Source: Collimonas sp. OK307 (GTDB taxonomy: Bacteria; Pseudomonadota; Gammaproteobacteria; Burkholderiales; Burkholderiaceae_D). Taken from it: 64,000 bases of DNA. The notes below the pieces were generated by a model. That model ran no database searches. It was not told the DNA's origin and worked only from the letters and a program-made list of their open reading frames with translations. Positions 32,413 through 41,151 of this stretch are shown one piece after another. Location of the stretch: contig NZ_FOQI01000004.1 of the NCBI RefSeq assembly GCF_900113705.1, forward strand, positions 207,201-271,200. The letters are read 5' to 3'. Position numbers and translations under genes: made by a program. Numbering within the stretch: the first letter of the stretch is position 1; each line of letters opens with the position of its first letter.

Positions 32413-33132
32413 ATGATCCGGTTCAAAAAAACCTTGCTCTTGCTGCTTGCCCTGGCGGCGACTACCGCCGGCGCCGAAACCGTGCAGGAAGCCCGCATCA
32501 AGAAACTGATCGAGCCGCGCATGGGTGTCGGCATCAAGGTCGATTCGATCACTAAAACGCCGTATGCCGGACTGTATGAAGTGCGCACCAACGGCGACAT
32601 CTTCTATACCGATGAAAACGCCGACTACATCGTGGTCGGCAAAGTCATCGATACCCGCACCTACAAAGACTTGACCAAAGAAAGAGTAGACCAGCTCGCG
32701 GCGATCAACTTCGCCGACCTGCCACTCGATGCAGCGGTCAAGACCGTCAAGGGCAATGGCAAGCGGGTGCTGGCGATATTTGAAGATCCGAACTGCCCTT
32801 ACTGCAAGAACCTGCACAAGACCCTGCAGGAAATCGACAATGTGACGGTCTATACCTTCCTGCTCAATATCCTGTCCGACGAGTCGGTGGTCAAGTCTCG
32901 CGATATCTGGTGCTCGGCAGACCGCAGCAAAGCCTGGAACGACTGGATGACAAACGGCAAAGCCGCAGCGGTGGCCGCACCGGCCTGCCCGACGCCCAAT
33001 GACAAGGTGCTGGCGTTAGGCAAGAAGCTGCGCATCGTCGGCACGCCGACTGTGTATTTCGCCGACGGCAGCCGAACCGGCAGCGCACTCGACGCCAAGG
33101 CACTGGAGCAAAAACTGGCTTCCCTGAAATAA
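32413..33132 (+). CDS. dsbC: Thiol:disulfide interchange protein DsbC
   Basis: Periplasmic disulfide isomerase of 239 residues with signal peptide (MIRFKKTLLLLLALAATTAG followed by A). An N-terminal dimerisation domain (about 22-80: YAGLYEVRTNGDIFYTDENA) precedes the thioredoxin domain with the active site CPYC (C128, C131), a structural C167/C192 pair, and the cis-Pro loop GTPTVYF. It follows two genes for secreted proteins, at least one of them cysteine-rich, which suggests a functional pairing. The start at 32413 is set by the signal peptide. Confidence 0.95.
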   Translation: MIRFKKTLLLLLALAATTAGAETVQEARIKKLIEPRMGVGIKVDSITKTPYAGLYEVRTNGDIFYTDENADYIVVGKVIDTRTYKDLTKERVDQLAAINFADLPLDAAVKTVKGNGKRVLAIFEDPNCPYCKNLHKTLQEIDNVTVYTFLLNILSDESVVKSRDIWCSADRSKAWNDWMTNGKAAAVAAPACPTPNDKVLALGKKLRIVGTPTVYFADGSRTGSALDAKALEQKLASLK

Positions 33133-33163
33133 CCCCAGCTATGATCCGGCCTGTCCGTCCCGG

Positions 33164-34207
33164 TCAGCGACGGCTGCGACGGCCCCATGCTTCCAGGAAG
33201 GCCAGCGTCACACTGGCCTCATTGGTCTCTGCCAGGCCGCTACCGAAGAAGGCGCCGACATCCTTGAAGTCATTGCCTCCGGCCAGGTCGGACAAGCTGC
33301 GAAATGCAATAAAAGGCACGCGATTGGCATAGGCTACCTGCGCAAAGGCGCCGGTTTCCATATCCACTACCTGTGCCTGCAAGTTATCGTAGAGATACGC
33401 CCTGTATCCCGGATTGGCCAGGAAAGCGCTACCGGAAACACCACGGCCGCCAACCCGCAAGGCCGGCTGGACGCTGACGCACAAGGATGGATTCTTCGGC
33501 CCGCACTTCGCCAGTGCCGGCTTCAAGGTACGCGCCAGCGCCAGCATTTCCGGATCGGCCTGGAAATCGAAACGGAATTCCCCTTGCGGCGCATTAGTCG
33601 CATTCATCACAAAATTATCGCGCATGAATAAGCCGCTGCTGGCCGGTCCGTTTGGCGTATCGATTTTGAAATCCGGACGCGGCTTGCCATTATCGGTCGC
33701 CAGTTTGACGCCGAGGCAGCTGACATCGCCCGCCGCACCACAGGGTGACGGCAGGCTGCCGTCGCCGTTCCAGTAGACTTCCATCTGCATCGCCCAGCTC
33801 TCGGGCACGGTGACGTCGCCGACATGGCTGGCCGGATTGACGCCACCGGCAATGCCGCTCATCAGCAGACGTTCGACATGGAAATGATCCATCATCAGCT
33901 GCGTCACCATGGTGGCGTTCACCACGCTGACACCGCTGAGTACGATCACCACCTGGTTGCCGCGCAGTTCACCGGTGGTAAACCGGTTGCCGTTGATTTT
34001 CCAGTCGCGTTTGTTCCTGGTCTGCTCCAGCAAGATATCGGCCTCGGCGCCGAACGCCGAAACGATGCCGATGCGTGGCTTGCACTCAGTCAGGCAATGC
34101 GTGTTTGCCACCGGCGCTGCACTGGCGGTCGCCATCATGGCGCCGCCGATCAACAAGGCACAGGCAGTCCGGCGTAATATTTTGAATGCAAGGTTTTGAG
34201 CAAACAA
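33164..34207 (-). CDS. Periplasmic nucleoside phosphorylase/nucleosidase-like protein
   Basis: A 347-residue protein with an N-terminal export signal (KILRRTACALLIGGAMMATA, then SAA) followed by a PNP/UDP-type phosphorylase fold: RIGIVSAFGAEADILLEQT, VVIVLSGVSVVNATMVTQLM, MSGIAGGVNP, VVDMETGAFAQVAYANRVPF and the catalytic Asp in RSLSDLAGGNDF. The motifs match MTA/SAH nucleosidases, which are normally cytosolic; export is unusual and suggests salvage of external nucleosides. The start is TTG at 34207, supported by AGGAA six bases upstream. It is convergent with dsbC. Confidence 0.82.
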   Translation of the reverse strand: MFAQNLAFKILRRTACALLIGGAMMATASAAPVANTHCLTECKPRIGIVSAFGAEADILLEQTRNKRDWKINGNRFTTGELRGNQVVIVLSGVSVVNATMVTQLMMDHFHVERLLMSGIAGGVNPASHVGDVTVPESWAMQMEVYWNGDGSLPSPCGAAGDVSCLGVKLATDNGKPRPDFKIDTPNGPASSGLFMRDNFVMNATNAPQGEFRFDFQADPEMLALARTLKPALAKCGPKNPSLCVSVQPALRVGGRGVSGSAFLANPGYRAYLYDNLQAQVVDMETGAFAQVAYANRVPFIAFRSLSDLAGGNDFKDVGAFFGSGLAETNEASVTLAFLEAWGRRSRR

Positions 34208-34271
34208 GGGCGTTCCTTTCGTTCGATGAAGCCAGCGGATGTTAATAATGTGATTAGCTAAAATGGACGGA

Positions 34272-34799
34272 TTACGCCGCAGTATTGTTCAACCTGACGC
34301 CATAACGCCAGCGCAGCAAGCCGATCGCGTACGTGACATAGTAAGCTGCCAGGATGCCAAAAATCAGCAGGGTCAGCGAACTGCCGGAAACATCATTTGG
34401 CGTCCAGACCAGCGGAGAAGATGAGAGATAGAATTGAACCAGCCGATAAACGATGCGGCCAATGAACAGAAGCGACAGTGCGATGCCCAGATGAGCGCTG
34501 GGCGTGTAGAACAGGCCGGCCGGCGTTTGCTCGAATGTGGTTAAACGATGCCCATAAACGCCAAGCCCGATACCCAGCGCAACGCCGCCCGTCATTGCCG
34601 CCAGGTGATCGGGATGAGACAAGGAAGCGAACAACAACATACCAAGCAACCACGTAAACAACAAAATGGTAAACCACGGCCGCACGTTCGATAGCTTCTG
34701 CCGGCCAACCATGCGCCGGATACGCGAATACAGCCGCCAGACGATCAGCGCAGCAACGCCAAGCGAGGCCAGCAAGGAAGGATGAGCGGAAATTGCCAT
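34272..34799 (-). CDS. Membrane protein, DUF1453/CcdC-like
   Basis: A 175-residue integral membrane protein with about five hydrophobic segments. The pattern VWRLYSRIRRMVGRQKLSNV with RPWF after the first segment resembles the DUF1453 (CcdC-like) family, whose function is unknown. It is the second gene in a minus-strand series beginning with the transglutaminase-like gene 29 bases upstream. Assignment to the family is tentative. Confidence 0.65.
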   Translation of the reverse strand: MAISAHPSLLASLGVAALIVWRLYSRIRRMVGRQKLSNVRPWFTILLFTWLLGMLLFASLSHPDHLAAMTGGVALGIGLGVYGHRLTTFEQTPAGLFYTPSAHLGIALSLLFIGRIVYRLVQFYLSSSPLVWTPNDVSGSSLTLLIFGILAAYYVTYAIGLLRWRYGVRLNNTAA

Positions 34800-34828
34800 G
34801 GACTTGTCTCCAACGCCCGAGGGTTAGG

Positions 34829-35464
34829 TCACCGAGCAGAAATCAATTCAATATCGGGGAGATTTTCTGCAACCTCCTGGACCGACGAATACGCTAACAA
34901 TGCATTGACGACCAGAGGCAAAGGCTCTTCCCAGATCTCAGGCAAGTTTCGTTCCTGCTCTGCCAGAACGGGAAATGCCAATCTCTCGAACGGCGGGGTA
35001 AATCGCGCATCGACTCCGGGCTTGTTGCCTCTTGCATCAATCCGGTACCAGCCATGGTTTTTCAAATAGACGGCATTCAACCCATGCAGGCAAAACGGCG
35101 GCCCTTCCATGCTCACCGACAAACGTTGATAGCACAACCCTGTCGGGATACCATTGCTGCGCAATAACGCCGCCAGCAGATGGCTCTTGGCGTAACAATA
35201 GCCGGTTCCATGGATCAGTACATCAGAGGCGCGGCAAGTCACCGGATTGAGCTTGAAGTCCCCGCTATGTTTGATTTTGTCGCGCACGAACTCAAAGCAG
35301 TTTCGCACTACTTCTTCTTCGGACGTGCAGCCCGCTGCCAAGTTGCGGGCCTGACTGGCGACTGCAGGATGATCGCCATCAATATAGTTGCTGAACGCCA
35401 GATATCGATTCAATTCAGGAGTGTGCGTAAACAAGGGAATTCTTTCATTTAACTGATTCGGCAA
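34829..35464 (-). CDS. Transglutaminase-like (cysteine peptidase-fold) protein
   Basis: A 211-residue cytosolic protein with the transglutaminase-like catalytic triad: C90 in IHGTGYCYAKSHLLAALLRS, H127 in FCLHGLNAVYL and D143 in YRIDARGNKPG. The helix ahead of it (ASQARNLAAGCTSEEEVVRN, then CFEFVRDKIKH) is the usual start of the fold. Members act as peptidases or amidases on unknown substrates. It lies 19 bases after a small hypothetical gene and 29 bases before the membrane protein gene. Confidence 0.85.
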   Translation of the reverse strand: MPNQLNERIPLFTHTPELNRYLAFSNYIDGDHPAVASQARNLAAGCTSEEEVVRNCFEFVRDKIKHSGDFKLNPVTCRASDVLIHGTGYCYAKSHLLAALLRSNGIPTGLCYQRLSVSMEGPPFCLHGLNAVYLKNHGWYRIDARGNKPGVDARFTPPFERLAFPVLAEQERNLPEIWEEPLPLVVNALLAYSSVQEVAENLPDIELISAR

Positions 35465-35483
35465 GACGCAATAATATTACACG

Positions 35484-35720
35484 TCAGTGCGCGGTCCCCG
35501 GAGTTATCGCGTCTGTCAGCCATGGCGCCCTTACCGCCGCTTCACGAAAAACGTCATTTTCATTCTGGAAGCGGAGACCGGAATAATCTCCAACCAGAGT
35601 CCAACGTCCCTCGTCTTCGGGATCTTTCCGGAAAACTTTGAAACTGAATGTCCCGTCAGGATGGTTCATTATGTCGACACAATGCAGGCCTGAAGCGTCT
35701 TCGATGCTGTTTATAGTCAT
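35484..35720 (-). CDS. Small conserved hypothetical protein
   Basis: A 78-residue acidic protein (MTINSIEDASGLHCVDIMNH, then PDGTFSFKVFRKDPEDEGRW). The regular alternation suggests a small beta sheet followed by a C-terminal helix (NENDVFREAAVRAPWLTDAI). No motif that points to a function. The start at 35720 gives a compact protein; in-frame starts further up would add a cysteine-rich 54-residue stretch that overlaps the neighbour. It lies 19 bases before the transglutaminase-like gene and may be co-transcribed with it. Confidence 0.6.
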   Translation of the reverse strand: MTINSIEDASGLHCVDIMNHPDGTFSFKVFRKDPEDEGRWTLVGDYSGLRFQNENDVFREAAVRAPWLTDAITPGTAH

Positions 35721-35796
35721 GTTGTTCTCGAACGTATTGGCACGCTCTGAGCGGCACCATGAACAACTCCTCTGGCGAGCAACTGACACGTGGCAT

Positions 35797-36045
35797 TTAC
35801 TGCCATGACGACAGGTAAAGTGCGACCAAAGGAACCAGGTTGAGCAAGATGATGCCAAGTTTGTAGATAGCGATCCCGGCAAGGTTCATTGTGTCAAAGG
35901 TTTCAACAGAGAGTTTGAACCAACGGGTACATATTCGATACATCCAGTCGTGAGCGTAGATGCAGATACCAGCCCAGATGAGAAGCAACGCGTAGTTGAC
36001 AACAACGCACCAAAGGAGAACATCCCTAGTCAGACTCACTGTCAT
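35797..36045 (-). CDS. DUF6868-like small membrane protein
   Basis: An 82-residue protein with two membrane helices (DVLLWCVVVNYALLLIWAGI and GIAIYKLGIILLNLVPLVAL) joined by a polar loop containing YAHDWMYRICTRWF. The layout matches the small DUF6868 family of unknown function. GAGG lies seven bases upstream of the ATG. First gene of the minus-strand series that runs to the nucleosidase gene. Confidence 0.65.
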   Translation of the reverse strand: MTVSLTRDVLLWCVVVNYALLLIWAGICIYAHDWMYRICTRWFKLSVETFDTMNLAGIAIYKLGIILLNLVPLVALYLSSWQ

Positions 36046-36432
36046 GGCACACCCTCATGGTGTTACGCTTTGGGATGGGCAGACAATACAGTTTATAGCT
36101 CGTGCGTCTACCCCCAACACTTGGCACGACTACTTCGCACTTGAAGCTGTATGCCCCTTTCATACTAGTTGATAGCATACATGGCAATGACTACTATAAC
36201 GCGCAAGTTTGAAAGATCGCACACGTCAAAATTTACAGCATATGAACTTTCTTCAATTTAGCATTCACTTTAGACTGGCCGGTATTGAGCAATAGCCGAA
36301 ACTGATGAATGAGTGCTTACGACCCTGAGCTGCCGGTCACAGCTCGCGGGTCCAACGGCAGAAATGCAGCGGTAGCTGCCGGTGGCCAGTGCCCGCTTTC
36401 TGGCAGCCCAATTGCCTGAACTGGGTTGCAGG
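36046..36432. other. Intergenic stretch without a recognised gene
   Basis: 387 bases that are AT-richer in the middle (36140-36270), consistent with promoter space for the DUF6868 gene. From 36310 to 36415 there is degenerate GC-rich sequence with repeated CTGCCGGT/CTGGCAG words. No coding potential with a plausible start, and no RNA gene was seen. Confidence 0.5.
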
Positions 36433-36663
36433 TTAATCCTCCTCTTCGCAGTAGCACACGAAAGGCATCTCATCGATCTCCCGCCCCTTGAACTTCAAGT
36501 GCTGTGCGAAGTCCTCGACGGTGTCCAATTCATCCAATACGATTGGCATGCTATGGCTATCGAGAACGTGGACGGGCGACTTCTTGTCCATTTTCAAGAA
36601 GAAACCGGCGTGTATGTTTGGGGCATCCTGTGTAGAAGCATAGATGATCTTGCCGACCTGAGA
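36433..36663 (-). pseudogene. C-terminal fragment of an unidentified protein
   Basis: On the minus strand an open frame of 76 codons runs from just after a TGA (36666-36664) to TAA (36435-36433). It reads VGKIIYASTQDAPNIHAGFF then LKMDKKSPVHVLDSHSMPIV, LDELDTVEDFAQHLKFKGRE and an acidic end. This looks like the last part of a real protein rather than random sequence, but lacks an N-terminus. An internal ATG at 36591 could express 52 residues. The family was not recognised. Confidence 0.45.
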
Positions 36664-36735
36664 TCAGCCGCAGCACGAGAGGAATCATCAGGAGAGGCAG
36701 GCGCCAACGCCCCACCACCAGACGCCCGGCTGTTT

Positions 36736-37143
36736 TCACTTCACCGGTATTAATACTGGCTTTTTCTTTTCTTTTACAAGGAAAACCAGAAATTTTGCGG
36801 GCATGGTAGCGCTCGCATTCCGACCGACCGTATGGATGTCCTCAGGGCCTTCGTAGAACGTCTGGCCAGGCGTAAGCGTCTGTTCCTTCCCTCCTTTTAC
36901 TCCCATCACGACGGAACCCTCCAAGACGTAGATGAACCCATGAGCATCGTGGCGATGGACTGGGTCGACGGCGCCCGGCGGGTATTCAACCAGAATCATG
37001 AGCCCCTCTTTGCCGGGGAGGTTATTGAATGACTTCTCGAGAAGCGGGGTAACTGCAGCATCCCCAGCGGCGGTCGCGTGCTGAGTAGCGATCACACCTG
37101 CCATGGTGCAAACCACAGCGATAAGTTTCTTAATATCAAGCAT
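36736..37143 (-). CDS. Secreted cupin-domain protein
   Basis: A 135-residue protein with a signal peptide (MLDIKKLIAVVCTMAGVIAT followed by QHATA) and one cupin domain. The first cupin motif is visible in DPVHRHDAHGFIYVLEGSVV and the second in GQTFYEGPEDIHTVGRNASA; the His and Glu/Tyr ligands suggest a bound metal. Substrate unknown. The start at 37143 has GGAGAA six bases upstream and overlaps the end of the truncated efflux gene by eight bases, so it may have been part of that operon. Confidence 0.82.
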   Translation of the reverse strand: MLDIKKLIAVVCTMAGVIATQHATAAGDAAVTPLLEKSFNNLPGKEGLMILVEYPPGAVDPVHRHDAHGFIYVLEGSVVMGVKGGKEQTLTPGQTFYEGPEDIHTVGRNASATMPAKFLVFLVKEKKKPVLIPVK

Positions 37144-37636
37144 AGCGTTTCTCCGTTTGTTGGCCACCGACAGGCCGGAATGGGGAATCCCAAGAGCGCA
37201 TACGCGGCACGACTAGTTTAGAAGTGGCAGCCAGTGCAGCGAAAGTCGCGTACCAGGTTTCACAGTGGTACGCTTTCAGCACCAATCGCCCCGCCACGCT
37301 GGGCAATAACTGCGAGGAGACAATGCCCAATTGCGCCCGACTTTGTTCAATGCGTTCGGACGCTATTTTCAGATCGCCCAATACCGCGTCGTTGAACAAC
37401 ATCCACCATTGGGAGGGAACGTCGGAATCGGAAGTCCGGGCGACGTTTGCGTAGTCCGCCCTAGACAATAGCGTCACTTCGCGAAGCCCGTTCTCTGGCC
37501 TCACAAAGTCGGGACCAATCGTACAGCCGGCCAGCGAGACTGCGCATAGTGTTGCGCTTGCGCACCGCTGTAGCTGTGCGCCGGCGGTACCGGCTGTCAA
37601 CAGGAGCCTCATGGCGAAGGTTCTGAAATTGGACAT
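37136..37636 (-). pseudogene. Truncated NodT/OprM-type efflux outer membrane lipoprotein
   Basis: The first 120 or so residues match the start of RND-efflux outer membrane factors: lipobox region VSLAGCTIGPDFVRPE, PSQWWMLFNDAVLGDLKIAS and EQSRAQLGIVSSQLLPSVAG. Intact proteins have about 470 residues; here the homology stops after LPSV and about 45 unrelated residues follow (KAYHCETWYATFAALAATSK onwards). Most of the barrel and helical channel is missing, so the gene is a 5' remnant fused to other sequence. No RND pump or adaptor gene is nearby. Confidence 0.75.
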
Positions 37637-37711
37637 AGCTTGTTCTTCGTTGTCGATCCGGCAACGGGCAGGTTCGGCGCAGCGCCCTTACGCGGCTGCG
37701 CCGATGCCTAG

Positions 37712-38191
37712 TCAGGACAGGCCGGACTTGTCTACGCCGAATGCTTTGTCGTATGTGCCGGGTACGAGCCGGAAGCCTACGTTGACGCGATTCCAGGCAT
37801 TGATCGACATCACCAGGAAGGTCAGATCGGACAATTCCTTCTCGGACAGTTGCGTGCGAACACGCTCATAGACGTCATCAGGCACGCCTTGGGCGGGAAT
37901 CTGGGTCAGGATTTCGGTCCACGCCAAGGCAGCGCGTTCGCGCGGACTGAACAGCGTTGACTCGCGCCAGATGGCGACATGATGCAGCCTGAGCGGCCGT
38001 TCGCCGTGTATCGTGGCTTCCTTGACGTGCATGTCCACGCAGAAGGCGCAGCCGTTGATCTGCGATGCCCTGATATCCACGAGATCGCGGACCGACTCCT
38101 CGATCGCGGAATTCTTGAAGGCAAGGCTGAACTCGACGAACTTCTTGAATAGCTCGGGGGATTGCTTCTGGTAATCGATGCGTTGGGTCAT
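37712..38191 (-). CDS. Carboxymuconolactone decarboxylase/AhpD-like protein
   Basis: A 159-residue protein of the CMD family in its AhpD-like peroxidase-associated form. The redox motif is in INGCAFCVDMHVKEA with C48, C51 and H55. The surrounding helices (FKKFVEFSLAFKNSAIEESV, ERAALAWTEILTQ) are typical. It lies 46 bases downstream of an NAD(P)-binding protein gene on the same strand, and both face a wHTH-TPR regulator; this set is a common small redox cluster in Burkholderiales. Probably an alkylhydroperoxidase-type activity. Confidence 0.88.
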   Translation of the reverse strand: MTQRIDYQKQSPELFKKFVEFSLAFKNSAIEESVRDLVDIRASQINGCAFCVDMHVKEATIHGERPLRLHHVAIWRESTLFSPRERAALAWTEILTQIPAQGVPDDVYERVRTQLSEKELSDLTFLVMSINAWNRVNVGFRLVPGTYDKAFGVDKSGLS

Positions 38192-38237
38192 GATGGCTCC
38201 TCAATGTGATAAGAACGTAGGTTAATGATTCGTTTGC

Positions 38238-38993
38238 TCATCCTTGCGCCAATGAGCGGCTGAGCCAGTTGTGGAAACGTGTCGGGCCGATATGCGGGTT
38301 GTCGCCCGCGACCAGAGATCGATCATTCAGCTCGCTGCCGAAATAGCGCGCATGCACGTCGGCGATTACCTGCCTCTTGTCGTTGCGCGCGGCAAGAAAC
38401 TTGCGCCCAAGTTCGTCGAGAGGGAAGCAATCAGGTCCGGCCACCTCGACGATGCCATTCACCGGTACCCCGACCGCGAGATCGGCCAGCACAGCCGCGA
38501 CGTCATCCGCTGCGATGGGCTGAATAAGGGCGGGCGACAGGCGAATCGTGTTGCCGTCGGCGCCCGCGTTGACAATGCCTTCGACGAACTCGAAGAACTG
38601 CGTCGAGCGCAGGATGGTGTAGGGAATCTTCGACGCCTTGATCAGGTTTTCCTGGGCGACTTTTGCCCGAAAGAAACCGCATTCCGGAAGGCGATCGGTA
38701 CCAACGATAGAGAGCGCGACGTGGTGCTCCACACCGGCGTCAGCTTCGGCAGCAAGAAGATTCCGACCGGAGGTTTCGAAGAATTCCAATACGGCCCGGT
38801 CCTCAAATGACGGGGAGTTTGCCACGTCGACGACGACCTGAGCACCCGCAAGTGCCTCAGCCAGACCCTTCCCGGTGATGGTGTTCACGCCCGTACCAGG
38901 CGATGCCGCCACAATCTCATGACCATTGAGACGTAGCCTGTTTACAATGTTCGACCCGATAAGGCCGCTACCGCCAATAACGACTATTTTCAC
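38238..38993 (-). CDS. NAD(P)-binding (NmrA/atypical SDR) protein
   Basis: A 251-residue Rossmann-fold protein. The dinucleotide motif is MKIVVIGGSGLIGSNIVNRL; further family features are VVVDVANSPSFEDRAVLEFF, HHVALSIVGTDRLPECGFFR with AKVAQENLIKAS, and TILRSTQFFEF. The Tyr of the classical YxxxK site is replaced (FFRAKVAQE), as in NmrA-like and atypical SDR proteins. It could be a quinone or NADPH sensor/reductase. First gene of the pair with the AhpD-like gene; its start is 417 bases from the divergent regulator. Confidence 0.85.
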   Translation of the reverse strand: MKIVVIGGSGLIGSNIVNRLRLNGHEIVAASPGTGVNTITGKGLAEALAGAQVVVDVANSPSFEDRAVLEFFETSGRNLLAAEADAGVEHHVALSIVGTDRLPECGFFRAKVAQENLIKASKIPYTILRSTQFFEFVEGIVNAGADGNTIRLSPALIQPIAADDVAAVLADLAVGVPVNGIVEVAGPDCFPLDELGRKFLAARNDKRQVIADVHARYFGSELNDRSLVAGDNPHIGPTRFHNWLSRSLAQG

Positions 38994-39132
38994 GTTTCGC
39001 TCCTCGGTTTAGTGTCGATCATCTTCATTGCGGGGATCGATGGATTCAGTCTGCGCCCCACCTGAGCGGAATGCTTTGCCAATACCTTGGGTTTCCATTG
39101 ATTTTTGCTTGGATATTTGTCCACGAACCGGT

Positions 39133-39331
39133 GTCGTTACGGCTGATCTGCGCACCATTTTCAAGAGCCATGGTGCATTTCCCGATGACGTGGCGTTGCT
39201 CAGGCTGTATGATTTAAGACTCCGCAACATCGGCAAGATATGGGTGATGCCGGGCGATGTCGATTCAGAACTGGAAGGCAGTGCTGAACCGGTTCACCAT
39301 GCTGTTCGATGAGCATATGCCGCGGCATTAA
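39133..39331 (+). mobile_element. IS256-family transposase C-terminal remnant
   Basis: In one frame (39139 to about 39245) the sequence reads TADLRTIFKSHGAFPDDVAL followed by LRLYDLRLRNIGKIW; after a frame change, 39257-39331 reads MSIQNWKAVLNRFTMLFDEH then MPRH and a stop. These two blocks in this order are the end of IS256-type (mutator) transposases. The rest of the element and its inverted repeats are missing, and a frameshift joins the blocks, so it is a relic. It fills the 417-base gap between the NAD(P)-binding protein gene and the wHTH-TPR gene; promoters of both must lie around it. Confidence 0.7.
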
Positions 39332-39410
39332 TCGATTTCCCGATGACACAAAATCGCGGACACCCTCTGACCACGTTCCCGGCGCATGAGCACGGGACAA
39401 GGAACTCTGA

Positions 39411-40994
39411 ATGCTATTAGTGTTTGACGACTGCGTGCTCGATTTGGACCGGCGGGAACTCCTGCGGGCGTCCCGGGTCATTGCAACCGCGCCTCAAGTC
39501 TTCGACCTGCTGGCCTACCTGGCGGAGAGCCGCGAGCGCGTCGTCAGCAGGGACGACCTGATTAATACGATATGGGCCGGCCGAATCGTCTCGGAGTCGA
39601 CCTTGGCCAGCCACATTAACGCGGTGCGCAAGGCGGTCGGCGACAGCGGTCAGCAGCAGAGCGTGATTCGAACGGTTGCCCGCAAAGGATTCCGGTTCGT
39701 CGCCGATATCAGGAAAGTAAAGTCATTGGATGACGTTGACCTTTCTGGCACCGAGTCGGCCGCATCGGTTCAAGTCTCTGCATCTACGCCAGCCCTGCCG
39801 GCCAAACCGTCCATTGCTGTCTTGCCGTTCGTGAACTTGAGCGGAGACCAGGAGCAAGACTACTTGGCTGACGGCGTGGTAGAGGACATCATCGCGGCGT
39901 TATCGCAGCATCGCTGGCTGTTCGTCGTCGCGCGCAATTCGAGCTTTACCTACAAGGGCCGTATGGTGGACGTGAAACAAATCGGCCGTGAGCTGGGTGT
40001 TCGCTATGTGCTGGAGGGCAGTTGGCGAAAGGCAAAAAATCGTGTGCGCATCACGGTTCAGCTGATCGATGCGACAACCGGGGCACATCACTGGGCGGGC
40101 CGTTTCGAAGGCGTGCTTGGAGACATCTTCGAACTGCAGGACCAGATTACCACGAGCGTAGTCGGCGCGATCGCTCCTGAGCTCGAACGGGCGGAGATCG
40201 AACGTGCGAGGCATAAGCCAACCGAAAACCTCGACGCCTACGATTACTATCTGCGCGGAATGGCCAAGTTGCATCAGGGCACCAGGGAGACCATCGACCA
40301 GGCGCTGCCGCTCTTCCACAAGGCAATGGAGATCGATCCGGATTTTGCGTCGGCCTATGCGATGGCGGCATGGTGTCACTGCATGCGGAAGATCAATCGC
40401 TGGATGACCGATCGCCCACGGGAAATGGCGGAGGGCGTCCGACTGGCTCGCCGCGCCGTGGAGTTGGACAAGAGCGATGCAGTGGCGCTCACCAGAAGCG
40501 GCCATGCGCTTGGCCATCTTGCCGGCGACCTCTCGGGCGGCATTGCATTGCTGGACAAGGCACTCGTGCTCAATCCGAACCTCGCAGGAGCCTGGTTCCT
40601 CGGCGCGTACCTCAGAATCTTGCACGGCGAAACCGATACAGCCATCGAGCACCTTGCGTGCGCCATGCGTTTGAGTCCCCTCGATCCGGAACTGTACAGA
40701 ATGCAAACCGGAATGGCGCTCGCACATCTCTTCATGGGAAACTTTGAGGTTGCGTCGTCATGGGCAGAGAAAGCGTTACGGGATTTGCCGAGTTTTCTGC
40801 CGGCGGTTGCCATCCTCGCGGCGAGCCATGCGCTTGCCGGACGGATGGCCGAAGCGCAGCGTGCGATGAATCATTTGCGCCAGCTCGACTCTACGTTGCG
40901 TCTCTCCAATATTGCAGATTGGCTACCGATCCGCCGGCCGGAGAATCTCGCCACATTGGTGGACGGTCTACGCAGCGCGGGGCTGCCGGAATAA
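39411..40994 (+). CDS. CadC-like winged-helix regulator with TolB-like and TPR domains
   Basis: A 527-residue protein with an OmpR/CadC-type winged helix (1-100: PQVFDLLAYLAESRERVVSR, SESTLASHINAVRKAVGD, RTVARKGFRFVADI), a TolB-like or adenylate-cyclase-associated domain (about 130-255: PSIAVLPFVNLSGDQEQDYL, ELGVRYVLEGSWRKAKNRVR) and TPR-like helices to the end (FHKAMEIDPDFASAYAMAAW, IALLDKALVLNPNLAGAWFL). There is no membrane segment, so it is a cytosolic DNA-binding protein; the signal is unknown. It faces the AhpD-like/NAD(P)-binding gene pair and is likely to regulate it. An IS256 relic stands in the shared upstream region. Confidence 0.88.
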   Translation: MLLVFDDCVLDLDRRELLRASRVIATAPQVFDLLAYLAESRERVVSRDDLINTIWAGRIVSESTLASHINAVRKAVGDSGQQQSVIRTVARKGFRFVADIRKVKSLDDVDLSGTESAASVQVSASTPALPAKPSIAVLPFVNLSGDQEQDYLADGVVEDIIAALSQHRWLFVVARNSSFTYKGRMVDVKQIGRELGVRYVLEGSWRKAKNRVRITVQLIDATTGAHHWAGRFEGVLGDIFELQDQITTSVVGAIAPELERAEIERARHKPTENLDAYDYYLRGMAKLHQGTRETIDQALPLFHKAMEIDPDFASAYAMAAWCHCMRKINRWMTDRPREMAEGVRLARRAVELDKSDAVALTRSGHALGHLAGDLSGGIALLDKALVLNPNLAGAWFLGAYLRILHGETDTAIEHLACAMRLSPLDPELYRMQTGMALAHLFMGNFEVASSWAEKALRDLPSFLPAVAILAASHALAGRMAEAQRAMNHLRQLDSTLRLSNIADWLPIRRPENLATLVDGLRSAGLPE

Positions 40995-41151
40995 AGGAGC
41001 GCCGCAAGGCCGATCGTGAAGGCATTCTTTGGGGTATCAGATGCGAATGACGGTAAATCTGACAATAATAATGCTACTCCCTCAAAAAGGTCCATACGTG
41101 ACAACGGCTTGAAAGCGCCGTTGATGATTGAGTGGGAGTGAGGGACCGAAC

